From assembly GCF_009796805.1 (NCBI RefSeq), contig NZ_CP047029.1, positions 1,725,501 to 1,789,500 on the forward strand: 64,000 bases of DNA, in the 5' to 3' direction. Shown piece by piece: positions 18,658 to 26,350 of this stretch. The position numbers and the translations under genes were made by a program. The notes below the pieces were generated by a model, which had not been told where the DNA came from, searched no databases, and saw nothing but the letters and a program-made list of their open reading frames with translations. Within the stretch, counting starts at the first letter, position 1, and each line of letters starts with the position of its first letter. The stretch comes from Algibacter sp. L1A34. Its GTDB lineage: Bacteria > Bacteroidota > Bacteroidia > Flavobacteriales > Flavobacteriaceae.

Positions 18658-19389
18658 ATGGAAACATTACATACAGATACACAAAAACAAATAGGACAAT
18701 TTGTTGCCGAAGATTTTAGAACTGCGGCTGTTTTTTCTAAACACAAAATAGATTTTTGCTGCAATGGAAACCGATCTATTGAAGAAGCTTGCGAAAAAAA
18801 AGGAATTGATAGTAATAGATTGCTGGAAGAGCTAGAGGCTGTATTAAATACGTCTACAGGTCAATCTATAGATTATAAATCTTGGCCTTTAGATTTGCTT
18901 GCAGAATATATTGAGAAAAAACACCACAGATATGTGGAAGAGAAGATTCCGGTATTACGTCAGTTTTTGGATAAACTTTGTAAAGTGCATGGTGAGCGTC
19001 ATCCCGAGCTTTTTAAAATTAATGAATTATTTACAGCTTCGGCAGGAGAATTATCGGCTCACTTGAAAAAAGAAGAACTTGTGCTTTTTCCTTTCATAAA
19101 AAAAATGGTAAAAGCCACTTTAGATAAAAGTGCTGTTCAAGCTCCACATTTTGGAACTGTTGAAAACCCTATCGCTATGATGATGGAAGAGCATGATACC
19201 GAAGGCGGACGTTTTAGACAGATTGCTGAACTTACTGATAATTATACGCCTCCGGCAGATGCTTGTAACACTTACAAGGTAACATATGCTATGCTAGAAG
19301 AATTTGAAAAAGACTTGCATTTACACATACATTTAGAAAATAATATTTTATTTCCTGAGGCTGTAAAATTGGAGAAACAGTTTAGTTAA
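18658..19389 (+). CDS. ric: Iron-sulphur cluster repair di-iron protein (RIC/ScdA/YtfE)
   Basis: 243 residues, cytoplasmic. The N-terminal ScdA_N domain carries the signature FSKHKIDFCCNGNRSIEEAC with Cys34-Cys35. The rest is a hemerythrin-like four-helix bundle whose di-iron ligands are visible as HH (89-90), HLKKEELVLFP (His135, Glu139), EEHD (His179) and HLHIHLENNILFP (His221-Glu227 region). RIC proteins repair Fe-S clusters damaged by nitric oxide or peroxide. The gene follows the Rrf2 regulator with 48 bp between that hold a palindromic operator. This is the NO-damage arm of the nirK locus. Confidence 0.96.
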   Translation: METLHTDTQKQIGQFVAEDFRTAAVFSKHKIDFCCNGNRSIEEACEKKGIDSNRLLEELEAVLNTSTGQSIDYKSWPLDLLAEYIEKKHHRYVEEKIPVLRQFLDKLCKVHGERHPELFKINELFTASAGELSAHLKKEELVLFPFIKKMVKATLDKSAVQAPHFGTVENPIAMMMEEHDTEGGRFRQIAELTDNYTPPADACNTYKVTYAMLEEFEKDLHLHIHLENNILFPEAVKLEKQFS

Positions 19390-19419
19390 TATTAAATATT
19401 AATTAGTATTTTAATTAAG

Positions 19420-19460
19420 AAATCCTGGAGCATTAATTTTAAAAATGTTCTGGGATTTTT
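19420..19460 (+). terminator. Probable terminator after ric
   Basis: Stem AAATCCTGGA (19420-19429) with TCTGGGATTT (19449-19458), two wobble pairs, followed by a T run. Confidence 0.6.
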
Positions 19461-19466
19461 GTTGTT

Positions 19467-19488
19467 AACACATATAATTATATGTGTT
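19467..19488. other. Perfect 22 bp palindrome upstream of the universal stress gene
   Basis: A perfect inverted repeat with arms AACACATATAA and TTATATGTGTT and no spacer. It lies 136 bp before the usp start, between the ric terminator and the FNR-like site. It may be a protein binding site; function unknown. Confidence 0.5.
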
Positions 19489-19560
19489 TCACTTTTTTTG
19501 TTGATAATCTGTTAGAGATTTAAATGCCGTCAAAACAAGCAAGTAACTGAAAATGTTTAG

Positions 19561-19574
19561 CTGATTTTAATCAT
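19561..19574. promoter_or_regulatory. FNR-like site at the usp promoter
   Basis: CTGAT-TTTA-ATCAT, the spacing of FNR/CRP-family sites. Its centre is about 40-41 bp before the start predicted from a weak -7 box TAACTTTA (19597-19604), a class II activator distance. Similar sites occur at 21102-21115 and 25605-25618. Confidence 0.5.
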
Positions 19575-19623
19575 GTTTATTTGCCTTTTTTTTGAATAAC
19601 TTTAAGAATTAATCGGTAACGCT

Positions 19624-20445
19624 ATGAAAAACATACTCTTACTTTCTGATTTTTCTACTAATTCGAAAAATGCCATACACTATGCTATGCGTTTTTTTAA
19701 AAATCAAAAATGTATATTTCATCTAATGCATGTGCATAAAACAGGTAGTTATACATCCGATGATTTAATGCATTCTCCAAAAGAAAGTATTTACGAATCC
19801 ATTACGCGAGAACCTCGAGAGAAGTTAAATAGCATAAAGGAAGATTTAAAGGAAACTTATAAAAACCTTAATCATCAATTTGAAATTCATATAGATTTTG
19901 ATGTATTTATAGATGCAATTAATCAGGCGGTAAAAAACAAAAAAATAGACTTTATCATTATTGGAACAAATGGTGCTACAAGTGCTAAGGAAATTTTTTT
20001 GGGTAGCAATACTATTAATGTGATTAGAAAAGTGAACTGTAAAACTTTAGTTATTCCCGAAGATTACAGATTTACGCCAATTAAAGAATTATTGTTGCCA
20101 TTAGATCCTCGAGATGTTATTGATGGAAAACAGTTTACGGACTTATTAGAGTTTATGGAAACCTATCAATTAAATCTAAATGTTTTGAGAGTTAATCCTA
20201 ATAAAGAAAATGCAGAAATAGAGAAACAAGATGTATCTAATCTATCCATTTTAAAATGTAAATATCAAGTTGTAAATAATGTCCCAATAGATTTTGCTGT
20301 GCTAAGTTATTTGAAAACAAACACTATAGATTTTATTTCTTTATTTGTAAAAAACAAAGGCTTTCTAGAGCATTTATTTTCAAAAGGAAATACTAAGATT
20401 AATATTTCTAAAATACCAAAACCTATGCTTGTGTTACATGGCTAA
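19624..20445 (+). CDS. Universal stress protein, tandem UspA
   Basis: 273-residue cytoplasmic protein of two UspA halves. The first (1-145) has the canonical start MKNILLLSDFSTNSKNAIHYA and the nucleotide-binding tail FIIIGTNGATSAKEIFLGSNTINVIRK. The second half (about 150-273) is degenerate, lacking a clear GxxG-9-G(S/T) motif. Proteins of this type accumulate under low oxygen or growth arrest. The FNR-like site upstream supports oxygen-limited expression. It stands alone between ric and the convergent cytochrome gene. No specific function can be assigned. Confidence 0.9.
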   Translation: MKNILLLSDFSTNSKNAIHYAMRFFKNQKCIFHLMHVHKTGSYTSDDLMHSPKESIYESITREPREKLNSIKEDLKETYKNLNHQFEIHIDFDVFIDAINQAVKNKKIDFIIIGTNGATSAKEIFLGSNTINVIRKVNCKTLVIPEDYRFTPIKELLLPLDPRDVIDGKQFTDLLEFMETYQLNLNVLRVNPNKENAEIEKQDVSNLSILKCKYQVVNNVPIDFAVLSYLKTNTIDFISLFVKNKGFLEHLFSKGNTKINISKIPKPMLVLHG

Positions 20446-20547
20446 TCACCGGGCTTTTAATTTCAACCAAACAAAATAATTTTTATTTAAAATTAAAATA
20501 GAGGTTTACTATTACGTAAAATGTAAGAATGCCCAAAAAAAGTGTGC

Positions 20548-21051
20548 TTATTTTAGAGTTCTAAAGTACTCTAAAATAGCTCTTGCATCTTCTTCTGTAA
20601 GGTGTTGGTTTGCCATTGGAGCTCCATTAAATTCTTTTAATAAATCTTTCGCTAATGGATCTTCTTTTACCATTTGCTCAGGATTTAATATCATATTCAT
20701 AACCCATTCTGGAGTTCTTCGTTCTAAAACACCAGTTGGAGCAGGACCTATAAATTTTTTATCGGCTCTATGGCATGCGGTGCACATTTTTTTATATACA
20801 TCGGCTCCATGTGTAGCCATTTTTTGATCTACTTCTGCAGCGAGCGTTACAGATTTGATTGGTCCAATACCTTTATTGGCTAAATCTATCTTTTTAGATG
20901 CAGGAACTTGTTCTGCTTTTTGGGTAGTGGCTTTTTCAGTTGGTGCTGTTTTTTGGTATGAGAAGCCTTCTTTCTTCTTTTCGTCTTTGCTTCCACAACT
21001 TATTAGTAGTGTTACAAATAATACAGCCATTAATTTTAGTGCTCGTTTCAT
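20548..21051 (-). CDS. Cytochrome c lipoprotein
   Basis: 167 residues. Lipoprotein signal MKRALKLMAVLFVTLLISCGSK with Cys19 as lipobox cysteine, a charged Lys/Ala/Thr-rich linker to about residue 60, then one class I cytochrome c domain with haem motif CTACH (90-94) and a likely axial Met146 (GAPMANQHL). It would be a membrane-tethered electron carrier on the periplasmic side. Its promoter carries an FNR-like site at the -41/-42 position, as does nirK, so it is a good candidate electron donor to the nitrite reductase or a partner of the neighbouring haem-copper-like protein. Its monocistronic position, divergent from that gene, is clear. Confidence 0.93.
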   Translation of the reverse strand: MKRALKLMAVLFVTLLISCGSKDEKKKEGFSYQKTAPTEKATTQKAEQVPASKKIDLANKGIGPIKSVTLAAEVDQKMATHGADVYKKMCTACHRADKKFIGPAPTGVLERRTPEWVMNMILNPEQMVKEDPLAKDLLKEFNGAPMANQHLTEEDARAILEYFRTLK

Positions 21052-21071
21052 GTTCTACGAATTTTACTACT

Positions 21072-21079
21072 CAAAATTA
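21072..21079 (-). promoter_or_regulatory. -7 box of the cytochrome c gene
   Basis: Reverse strand TAATTTTG, perfect TAnnTTTG; predicted start near 21066. No -33 TTG is evident, consistent with an activator-dependent promoter. Confidence 0.6.
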
Positions 21080-21101
21080 AAGACTATTCTAGGTTTAAAA
21101 C

Positions 21102-21115
21102 ATGATAAAAATCAT
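21102..21115. promoter_or_regulatory. FNR-like site at the cytochrome c promoter
   Basis: ATGAT-AAAA-ATCAT, perfectly symmetrical arms with a 4 bp spacer; its centre is about 42 bp before the predicted transcription start. Confidence 0.6.
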
Positions 21116-21280
21116 AGTTAATATGCGGATATTTTATTTCTTGTTGTGATCTTTATAATTTTGATGATGGTTTAAGGGAGAATGAGTCTATAGTTAGTTT
21201 TTTAGAAGATTAATTTTTTAAAATAAATACTAAATTTTTATAAAAAGCACCAATGTCTATACTTGTATTACTCGCTTAAT

Positions 21281-21288
21281 TATATTTG
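21281..21288 (+). promoter_or_regulatory. -7 box of the haem-copper-like gene
   Basis: TATATTTG matches the consensus; a TTG lies 15 bp upstream (21263-21265). Start expected about 45 bases before the ATG. No FNR-like or Rrf2-like site is seen here. Confidence 0.5.
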
Positions 21289-21337
21289 TAGATAATTAAA
21301 TAGGTTTGCTATATTTAGTATTCCATAAAACCTGATA

Positions 21338-22525
21338 ATGCCTAAAAAATTAGTAGTAGTCTGTTTATTTAATTTTCTAATTGCAGCCTTAATGGGTTTG
21401 GCTTTGCGCTATTCATTTTTAGATTCGGTAGGGTTAAATTATAGGTTTTTAACGCATGCACATTCTCATGTAGCTATGTTGGGTTGGGTGTATTTAATGC
21501 TTTACGTATGCATTGTGCATTATTTTGTACCCGAAAACAAACCAGTTTTCACGAAGTTATTTTGGTTTACGGAATTTGCCGTTATCGGGATGGTATTAAG
21601 TTTTCCCTTTCAAGGCTATGCGGTTGTTTCTATATCCTTTTCAACCTTGCATATTTTTTGTAGTTATTATTTTGTTTACCTCGTTTGGAAACATCATAAA
21701 ACAGAATCTATAGTTACTAGTAGGTTATTAAAAACAGCGCTCGTTTTTATGGTTGTGTCTACAGCAGGAGTTTGGTGTTTAGGACCTGCGGTGTCTATGT
21801 TGGGGCAAGCTTCTGCATTTTACCAAATAGCAATTCAATTCTTTTTACACTTTCAGTTTAATGGATGGTTTTTAATTGCCGTTTTTGCAGTGTTTTTTCA
21901 TCTATTTAAAGTTGAAAACACAAAAGTATTCAGGCTTTTTTACTGGGTGTTAATAGCATCGACCATTTTTACTTTTGCACTTCCTGTTCAATGGTTTGCT
22001 CCACATGGCTTATTGCCTTGGATTAATGGGTTTGGAGTTGTTTTGCAGCTTGTGGCACTTGTTTTGTTTATAAAACTTATTAAGTTTAAAGCTTACCAGA
22101 AACTCAATAAAGATAAAAGTATTGTGATTAACTTATACCGTTTTGCTGTTCTTTGCTTTGTTTTAAAAACTGTTTTCCAAGCATCTTCTATTTTTCCGGA
22201 ATTTTCAAACGTGGTTTACACACATCGTAATTTTGTTATTGGTTTTATTCATTTGTTAATGCTTGGTGTAATTTCTGGATTTCTGTTTTCTTTTATTCTG
22301 AAAAATAATTTATTAACCTACTCCAAAATAGCTTATGTTGGACTATATAGCTTTTTAAGCGGATTTATTTTAACTGAAATTATGTTGCTTATTCAAGGTT
22401 ATAAGTTTTTTGTTGGAAGCGGGATGTTGCCAAATTATTACCTGTTACTTTTTTTATGTAGTATTTTATTACCTTTCGGTATTGCTTTAATCCTGTTTAA
22501 TTTAATAAAGAATAAGGTTGCTTAA
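21338..22525 (+). CDS. Haem-copper oxidase subunit I-like membrane protein
   Basis: 395 residues, about 11-12 hydrophobic helices. Histidines sit in membrane positions reminiscent of cbb3/NorB-type subunit I: His40, His42 and His44 in LTHAHSHVAMLGW, His171 (FFLHFQFNGW), His223 (FAPHG), His296 and His305 (THRNFVIGFIHLLMLG). It is shorter than a real oxidase subunit I (about 450-550) and lacks the HH pair of the copper site, so oxidase activity is doubtful. Homologous proteins are often labelled cbb3-type subunit I or left hypothetical. Being between a cytochrome c gene and the nirK operon, it may handle nitric oxide or electrons; that is inference. Confidence 0.75.
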   Translation: MPKKLVVVCLFNFLIAALMGLALRYSFLDSVGLNYRFLTHAHSHVAMLGWVYLMLYVCIVHYFVPENKPVFTKLFWFTEFAVIGMVLSFPFQGYAVVSISFSTLHIFCSYYFVYLVWKHHKTESIVTSRLLKTALVFMVVSTAGVWCLGPAVSMLGQASAFYQIAIQFFLHFQFNGWFLIAVFAVFFHLFKVENTKVFRLFYWVLIASTIFTFALPVQWFAPHGLLPWINGFGVVLQLVALVLFIKLIKFKAYQKLNKDKSIVINLYRFAVLCFVLKTVFQASSIFPEFSNVVYTHRNFVIGFIHLLMLGVISGFLFSFILKNNLLTYSKIAYVGLYSFLSGFILTEIMLLIQGYKFFVGSGMLPNYYLLLFLCSILLPFGIALILFNLIKNKVA

Positions 22526-22555
22526 AATCAATTTCAGGTAAAAATTGAGTCCTTG

Positions 22556-23272
22556 TTATTTAACCGTTTTTAAAATGGTTTCAATAGTTTCTTTATTGTC
22601 AACACCTAAACCTTCTTGTTGGTGTATTAATTCGCCTGCTGGATTAAATACACTTATAATATTGGAGTGAGAAAAATCTATAGGAGAAATTTCTTTGTAT
22701 TTCATAGATAGTACATTCGCAAATTCACGAACGCCACTTTCTGTTCCTTGAAGAAACATCCACTGTTCGCCGTCCATAACATTTTCTATGGCAAAAGATT
22801 TTAAACGTTTTGGTGTGTCGGTTAATGGGTCTATACTTATTAAAACAAATTGAATATCTTTTATTTTTTCATCAGGAATTTGTGCTTCAATATTTCGCAT
22901 ATCGGCAACTAGTCTAGGGCAAGCTGCTTTACATGAGGTGTAAATCATTACCATAACTAAAGTTTTTCCTTTTAATTCTTTCAATTCAATCGTTTTGTTT
23001 TCTTCAGTTTGCCAAAGTGAGGTTAAATTGAATATCGATGTATCGGAAATTTCATTATCACTTAAAAGTTTTTCTGGTGTTGCATTAATGGATATTAAAT
23101 CCATTTTACAAACAGTACAATTTCCTGGAGCGTTATAAGTTTTGTTGCCTTCGCATTTCATTGGGCATTGAAAAACTTGTGATGTTTCAGTGTTTTTCTT
23201 TTTATCAGAATTACAGTTTTGTAACAGCAAACCTGAAACAAATAATATAAGGATGTATTTTAAAGGTTTCAT
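22556..23272 (-). CDS. SCO1/SenC-family copper protein with N-terminal metal-binding domain
   Basis: 238 residues, lipoprotein (LLLQNC, Cys20). First domain: FQCPMKCEGNKTYNAPGNC then TVCKM, a heavy-metal-binding module (36-60). Second domain: thioredoxin-like SCO fold with the copper ligands Cys114 and Cys118 (YTSCKAACPRL) and His202 (DFSHSNII). SCO proteins deliver copper to, or reduce thiols in, copper enzymes. It is the third gene of the nirK operon (6 bp after the SUMF1 gene), so its client is very likely the copper nitrite reductase. Confidence 0.93.
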   Translation of the reverse strand: MKPLKYILILFVSGLLLQNCNSDKKKNTETSQVFQCPMKCEGNKTYNAPGNCTVCKMDLISINATPEKLLSDNEISDTSIFNLTSLWQTEENKTIELKELKGKTLVMVMIYTSCKAACPRLVADMRNIEAQIPDEKIKDIQFVLISIDPLTDTPKRLKSFAIENVMDGEQWMFLQGTESGVREFANVLSMKYKEISPIDFSHSNIISVFNPAGELIHQQEGLGVDNKETIETILKTVK

Positions 23273-23278
23273 ATAAGT

Positions 23279-24052
23279 TTATTTTTTTATAGGTTTTACG
23301 CAACGAAATCCTAAGTTTTTCATTGAGTATTTAGCTTTTAAACTTCCGCGTATAGCGTAACGCATAAATGCAGCATAGTTCATTAAGTCGGTTGCATTTA
23401 AAGAGGCGCTTCCACAGAATAAATTGGAATCTTTGTCTCCGTCTTTTCGCGATTCACCAGAAATTAAAACGGAATTAAAATCTAATGTCCATTCCCAAAC
23501 TAAGCCATGTAGGTCGTAAATGCCCCATACGTTTTTAGGGCGTAATCCAATGGTGTTTTCATTGGAGTGTGGCGCTTCATACCAAGCTAGTATTTTTTTA
23601 TTGAAGGATGGTTTAACGCGAGCATCCTTTGTGGTTTCGTCTGCCATGGCTGCGTATTCCCATTCATCTATGGTGGGTAATCGTTTGTCTTGGCATTCAC
23701 AATAGGCTTTGGCGGCGTACCATGAAATATAAGTTGCCGGGCTATTTAGGTTTTCAGATGGTTTTAATTCTAAATCCGATTTCCAATTCGCTAAATAACT
23801 TTTATCTGAAAATAATTTTAGAATTTTAGATTTTTGCCATTTTGGATGTTCTTTTATAAAATTAAGATATTCTGCGTTGGTAACAGGGTAAACGTCCATT
23901 TCGAAATCTTTAACTTCTACAACAGTTGAATCTCTACCATATAAAGGAAGGTATCTACTGCCTTCAATATAAACCATACCTTTAGATTGGCTAAAAGCAC
24001 ATGTTTGGGTAACCAACAAAACAAACAATAATCTAAAGGCTAGGTTTTTCAT
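23279..24052 (-). CDS. SUMF1/formylglycine-generating-enzyme-like protein of the nirK operon
   Basis: 257 residues with a signal peptide (MKNLAFRLLFVLLVTQTCAFSQ), so periplasmic. FGE-sulfatase fold hallmarks: MVYIEGSRYLPLYGRD, FEMDVYPVTNAEYLNFI, PATYISWYAAKAYCEC, RLPTIDEWEYAA, GLVWEWTLDF, and NLGFRCV near the end. The C-terminal half lacks the usual cysteine context of true formylglycine enzymes (NLFCGSASLNATDLMNYAAF instead), so it is probably not a sulfatase activator. SUMF1-like proteins occur beside nirK and other copper enzymes in Bacteroidota; a role in NirK maturation or stability is inferred. It starts 11 bp after nirK. Confidence 0.88.
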   Translation of the reverse strand: MKNLAFRLLFVLLVTQTCAFSQSKGMVYIEGSRYLPLYGRDSTVVEVKDFEMDVYPVTNAEYLNFIKEHPKWQKSKILKLFSDKSYLANWKSDLELKPSENLNSPATYISWYAAKAYCECQDKRLPTIDEWEYAAMADETTKDARVKPSFNKKILAWYEAPHSNENTIGLRPKNVWGIYDLHGLVWEWTLDFNSVLISGESRKDGDKDSNLFCGSASLNATDLMNYAAFMRYAIRGSLKAKYSMKNLGFRCVKPIKK

Positions 24053-24063
24053 AATATTACTTA

Positions 24064-25512
24064 TTAGTTACTGTTTTTTACTTTTTCTACCATGGCTTTT
24101 GTAATTACTTTTTTAGAGTTGCCCCAGCTGTTATATACGTAGGTTAACACATTTGCAATTTCATCTGAAGATAACATTTGGCGTGTCATTACGCTGTTAT
24201 ATTTTTCACCATTAACTGTAAGTTCTCCTGTTTTACCATGAAGTACAATACCGATAGCGCGATCTACATCGGCGTTTAAATAATCGGATTTTGCTAAAGG
24301 AGGAAACGCATTTGGAATACCTTGACCTTCTGCTTGGTGACAAGCAAAGCAGGTTTGCATATAGGCTTGTTTGCCAAATTCCATTTGTTCGTCGAAAGAT
24401 TTTGCTGGAACTTCAGAAGCTACAATTTCATCTGTTGTTGGCATGTTTTGAATTCCAGGGCCTTCTGGTAAATAAATATCATCACGTATTTCTCCAGAGT
24501 AAATCTTCTTGTTGAGTTCGCCTTCAACTTTAAGCATCCCTAAGGCTCCTTTGTTGAATGCTCTAAAAATAGAGTGATCAACAATAATAAAAGTTCCAGG
24601 TACTTCTACTTTAAGTTCTACCATGGCGGCTCCACCGGCTGGAATTAAGGTAGTTTGTACATTTTTGTTTATTTGTTCGCCTCCTTCAATATGTACTCTG
24701 TCGAATATTTCACCAATAACATGAAAAGAAGATACTAATCCTGGACCACCATTTCCAACAAAAAGTCTTACCGTTTCGCCCACTTTGGCTGTTAATGCAT
24801 TGTCGCCTGTTAGTGCGCCTACTTTTCCGTTAAAAACAACATAATCGGCTGTTTCATTTACTGCTTTTTGCATGTCAAAAGGTTGTAAACCACGTTCACC
24901 GTTGGCACCTTTGGTGTAAAAATCACCTTGCATAATGTAATATTCTTTATCTACGGGAGGTAAACCACCTTCTGGCTCTACTAGAATTAAACCATACATA
25001 CCATTCGCAATATGCATTCCAACAGGAGCAGTAGCACAGTGGTAAACATATAAGCCAGGGTTTAACGTTTTAAAACTGAATGTTTTTTCGTGTCCAGGAG
25101 CAACAAAAGAAGATTCTGCTCCTCCACCAGGTCCCGTTACTGCATGCATATCTATATTGTGGGGTAGTTTGTTGTCTGGGTGGTTTTGTAAGTGAAATTC
25201 CACTTCATCACCAACTCTAGTTCTTATAAAACTACCAGGGACAGTTCCTCCAAATGTCCAGTACATGTATTTTACACCATCTGTCATTTCTCCTTCTTTT
25301 TCAAGAATCTCCATTTTTACGATAAGTTTTTTTGCTTTACGTCGCCCGATAGGAGTTGGTACATTTGGTGGAGATGTTAATTCTGCCATCATTTCTCTGC
25401 TTACAGGAATGTCTGCAGTGCTTTGGTATTCCTTTTCTTTAGAATCAAAGCAAGATGTTAATAATAAGGTGCTTAAAAATGTTAAGCTGCATAATAAGTG
25501 TGATTGTCTCAT
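24064..25512 (-). CDS. nirK: Copper-containing nitrite reductase with C-terminal cytochrome c domain
   Basis: Periplasmic reduction of nitrite to nitric oxide, the key step of denitrification. 482 residues, lipoprotein (TSC, Cys21). Two cupredoxin domains hold the type 1 copper ligands His118, Cys159, His167 and Met172 and the type 2 ligands His123, His158 and His313; catalytic Asp121 and His264 are also present ([23 protein letters not shown]). A fused class I cytochrome c domain follows from about residue 375, with CFACH (388-392) and a probable axial Met near 442-446. Such NirK-cyt c fusions receive electrons intramolecularly. First gene of nirK-SUMF1-SCO. Its promoter has an FNR-like site and an Rrf2-type operator. 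Confidence 0.97.
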   Translation of the reverse strand: MRQSHLLCSLTFLSTLLLTSCFDSKEKEYQSTADIPVSREMMAELTSPPNVPTPIGRRKAKKLIVKMEILEKEGEMTDGVKYMYWTFGGTVPGSFIRTRVGDEVEFHLQNHPDNKLPHNIDMHAVTGPGGGAESSFVAPGHEKTFSFKTLNPGLYVYHCATAPVGMHIANGMYGLILVEPEGGLPPVDKEYYIMQGDFYTKGANGERGLQPFDMQKAVNETADYVVFNGKVGALTGDNALTAKVGETVRLFVGNGGPGLVSSFHVIGEIFDRVHIEGGEQINKNVQTTLIPAGGAAMVELKVEVPGTFIIVDHSIFRAFNKGALGMLKVEGELNKKIYSGEIRDDIYLPEGPGIQNMPTTDEIVASEVPAKSFDEQMEFGKQAYMQTCFACHQAEGQGIPNAFPPLAKSDYLNADVDRAIGIVLHGKTGELTVNGEKYNSVMTRQMLSSDEIANVLTYVYNSWGNSKKVITKAMVEKVKNSN

Positions 25513-25546
25513 TAGTTTGTAGTGATTTTAATTAGTTTTCATTAAT

Positions 25547-25564
25547 TAAGACAATTTTATCCTA
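25547..25564. promoter_or_regulatory. Candidate Rrf2-family operator (nirK promoter)
   Basis: Reverse strand TAGGATAAAATTGTCTTA, third copy of the motif seen at rrf2 and ric. It lies just downstream (about +5 to +22) of the predicted nirK transcription start, a typical repressor position. Confidence 0.55.
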
Positions 25565-25574
25565 ATTAAGATTT

Positions 25575-25582
25575 CAAAAATA
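25575..25582 (-). promoter_or_regulatory. -7 box of the nirK operon
   Basis: Reverse strand TATTTTTG, perfect TAnnTTTG. Predicted start about 25569, giving a 57-base leader. No good -33 TTG, which suggests dependence on an activator bound at the FNR-like site. Confidence 0.6.
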
Positions 25583-25604
25583 ATGCTAACCGTAATTATA
25601 AAAT

Positions 25605-25618
25605 ATGACAAAAATCAG
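25605..25618. promoter_or_regulatory. FNR-like site at the nirK promoter
   Basis: ATGAC-AAAA-ATCAG, imperfect copy of the symmetrical site at 21102-21115, centred about 42 bp before the predicted start. Confidence 0.55.
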
Positions 25619-25662
25619 TTTTATAATTAAACGACTGTTTTCTAGTGTTATGTGTGCTGTAT

Positions 25663-26193
25663 TTAGAAGTAAAACCGAACAAAGGGCGCCCAGGCTTGGG
25701 AATATATGCTTTTGTCCGTATCATATAACACATCATAGCGAATACCAAAAGTAACATTGCCATTACGATAACCCGCACCAAAATATAAAGCAGGAATCCA
25801 GTAGTTGTCGTTCGGTAGATTTAAGTTTCCGTTATATCGGCGATTTACGTTGAGTTCTTCAAATTCGGCTGATATTTGAATTTCGTTTATTGGATTATAG
25901 TAACCAATTAAACTTCCTCCTAAAATAGTTGATTTATAAATATTTTTCTGACTGTTGTATGTACCATTAATCCCTAAGCCTAATGAAAATGATTTGTTAA
26001 ATTCATAAACTGCATTTGGAGCTAAAGTGCCACTAAAGAATTCGTCACCAAAATTTAAACCAATACCACCACCATATCTTACATGTTCCCAGAAATCACT
26101 TTTAAAATTTTGAGAATAGGATTGGTTAATCATAGAAATAAAAAAGATTAAAAAAACAGTAAGTGCTTTGTTTATTGGGAAAAAAAGTTTCAT
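25663..26193 (-). CDS. Small outer membrane beta-barrel protein beside sucA
   Basis: 176 residues. Signal peptide ending near INQSYSQ, then alternating amphipathic strands (YGGGIGLNFGDEFFSGTLAPN, ILGGSLIGYYNPINEIQ, WAPFVRFYF at the C-terminus) typical of an 8-stranded barrel with a terminal Phe. Homologues in flavobacteria lie next to sucA and are sometimes mislabelled alpha-ketoglutarate decarboxylase; nothing in the sequence suggests an enzyme. The alternative 61-codon frame overlapping its 3' end is not credible. Divergent from sucA. Function unknown. Confidence 0.85.
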   Translation of the reverse strand: MKLFFPINKALTVFLIFFISMINQSYSQNFKSDFWEHVRYGGGIGLNFGDEFFSGTLAPNAVYEFNKSFSLGLGINGTYNSQKNIYKSTILGGSLIGYYNPINEIQISAEFEELNVNRRYNGNLNLPNDNYWIPALYFGAGYRNGNVTFGIRYDVLYDTDKSIYSQAWAPFVRFYF

Positions 26194-26301
26194 AAGAATA
26201 AGAAATGATTAGTAATTTAACAGTAATGACGGGTATATTCGTGAAATGTACATTATTTGCATAAATATAGTTAAAGAAACCTCTAATTTTACTAAAAGTT
26301 G

Positions 26302-26309
26302 TATTTTTG
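26302..26309 (+). promoter_or_regulatory. Candidate -7 box of sucA
   Basis: TATTTTTG 41 bases before the sucA ATG; matches TAnnTTTG. A properly spaced -33 element is not obvious. Confidence 0.45.
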
Positions 26310-26350
26310 AGGAATATTTTGACTAACCTACAAAGGGATTAAGAATAGCA

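Noticed and set aside
24064-25512. Generic multicopper oxidase
   Set aside because: The two-domain ligand pattern with catalytic Asp121 and His264 and the fused cytochrome c are specific for NirK.
25663-26193. Alpha-ketoglutarate decarboxylase
   Set aside because: A label sometimes used for this sucA neighbour; the sequence is a small beta-barrel with a signal peptide.
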